DNA from: an uncultured Acetobacter sp.
GTDB taxonomy: Bacteria > Pseudomonadota > Alphaproteobacteria > Acetobacterales > Acetobacteraceae
Direction: 5' to 3'
Assembly (NCBI RefSeq): GCF_937875265.1
Contig: NZ_CALLXM010000033.1
Span: 1 to 6,821, forward strand
DNA length: 6,821 nucleotides
Shown: positions 6,540-6,821 of the stretch, one piece after another
How the letters are laid out: each line of letters begins with the position of its first letter
Numbering within the stretch: position 1 is the first letter of the stretch
The notes under the pieces: generated by a model
The model's database searches: none
What the model saw: the letters and a program-made list of their open reading frames with translations, nothing else
Told to the model about the DNA's origin: nothing
Made by a program: the position numbers and the translations under genes

Positions 6540-6581
6540 TTCTCTTTCACCCTGGACCAGAACCCGGCGACATTCTCATGA
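6537..6581 (+). CDS. Possible 14-codon leader ORF before the acetyltransferase
   Basis: A small ORF reading MFSFTLDQNPATFS starts with ATG at 6537 and stops with TGA at 6579-6581, overlapping the acetyltransferase start in an ATGA arrangement typical of translational coupling. A GAAGGA at 6529-6534 precedes it, but with only 2 bases to the ATG, which is closer than usual. The acetyltransferase start itself has no clear ribosome binding site, which would fit coupling. It may equally be chance. Confidence 0.2.
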   Translation: MFSFTLDQNPATFS

Positions 6582-6821
6582 CATATCTCAGGCCAGATAC
6601 CATCTGGCGTTCCATGACGCCAGACGATCTTACCTCCATCATAACACTCGCGGCGCGCATTCATCCCGATTATCCGGAAGATGACGATATTTTCAGAGAA
6701 CGGCTGGCGCTTGCCCCGGAAGGCTGCTTTGTGCTGGCCGATGCGCAACGGGTTCACGGCTATCTGATCAGCCACCCCTGGGCAGGACATATTTCCCCGC
6801 GCCTGAACTGCCTGCTGGGCA
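6578..6821 (+). CDS. GNAT-family N-acetyltransferase, N-terminal part (cut by window edge)
   Basis: The first 81 residues of a protein that runs off the right end. The beginning RSMTPDDLTSIITLAARIHPDYPED (residues 11-35) fits the first strand and helix of the GNAT fold, and PEGCFVLADAQRVHGYLISHPW (47-68) fits the following strands, in which GNAT enzymes carry a bulge near the acceptor site. The acetyl-CoA pyrophosphate loop (Q/RxxGxG/A) would come after the window ends and cannot be checked. The substrate is unknown. The ATG at 6578 is favoured because the homologous-looking sequence begins soon after it, but no good ribosome binding site precedes it and the frame stays open upstream, with GTG at 6527 and 6515 as other possible starts. 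It is divergent from the ModE-like gene. Confidence 0.72.
   Translation, partial: MTYLRPDTIWRSMTPDDLTSIITLAARIHPDYPEDDDIFRERLALAPEGCFVLADAQRVHGYLISHPWAGHISPRLNCLLG

Noticed and set aside
6482..6790. A 102-codon open frame on the - strand whose stop overlaps the ModE-like ATG (ATGA), suggesting an operon partner
   Set aside because: The opposite strand codes a recognisable GNAT N terminus over the same bases, while this product shows no domain. The ATGA overlap seems to be chance.
1..6821. CRISPR arrays, tRNA genes, insertion sequences, prophage or defence genes
   Set aside because: No regularly spaced repeats, cloverleaf-like sequence, transposase or defence-type domain is visible on either strand.

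Overview
The window reads as a chromosomal segment of an alphaproteobacterium, most likely an acetic acid bacterium (Acetobacteraceae, Acetobacter/Komagataeibacter type). This is inferred from the style of the proteins, the moderately high GC coding sequence and the combination of genes; no rRNA or marker gene fixes the genus. All ordinary genes are intact except the last, which runs off the right edge. There is no tRNA, rRNA, insertion sequence, CRISPR array or phage gene, and no gene-free stretch longer than about 120 bases.

Left part, + strand (1-2317): nagA, an N-acetylglucosamine-6-phosphate deacetylase with a good ribosome binding site, is followed after about 100 bases by an aldo/keto reductase with a complete catalytic tetrad. 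The reductase ends at a long stem-loop with an A tract on one side and a T tract on the other. It can act as a shared terminator for the converging gene set from the right.

Middle and right part, - strand (2366-6485, transcribed right to left): a small ModE-type DNA-binding protein without its molybdate-binding domains, then opgG (also called mdoG; Tat-exported periplasmic glucan protein), then opgH (also called mdoH; inner-membrane glucosyltransferase). opgG and opgH share one base at their stop/start (TAATG), so they are probably translationally coupled. Together they should make osmoregulated periplasmic glucans: OpgH polymerises glucose from UDP-glucose and passes the chain across the inner membrane, and OpgG acts on it in the periplasm. 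The 76-base gap upstream of opgG carries a perfect TATAAT -10 box embedded in a perfect 7+7 inverted repeat, with a second short inverted repeat over the likely -35 box. This looks like a regulated promoter.

Right edge, + strand (6578 onward): the N-terminal 81 residues of a GNAT-type acetyltransferase, divergent from the ModE-like gene. The shared intergenic region contains a CATGAT-N10-ATCATG inverted repeat and a possible 14-codon leader ORF whose stop overlaps the acetyltransferase start.

The gene content is mostly conventional. The parts most worth a second look are the orphan ModE-like regulator beside opgGH together with the palindromes in the two nearby promoters, and the short OpgH N-terminus, which lacks room for the FtsZ-binding region known from E. 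coli.
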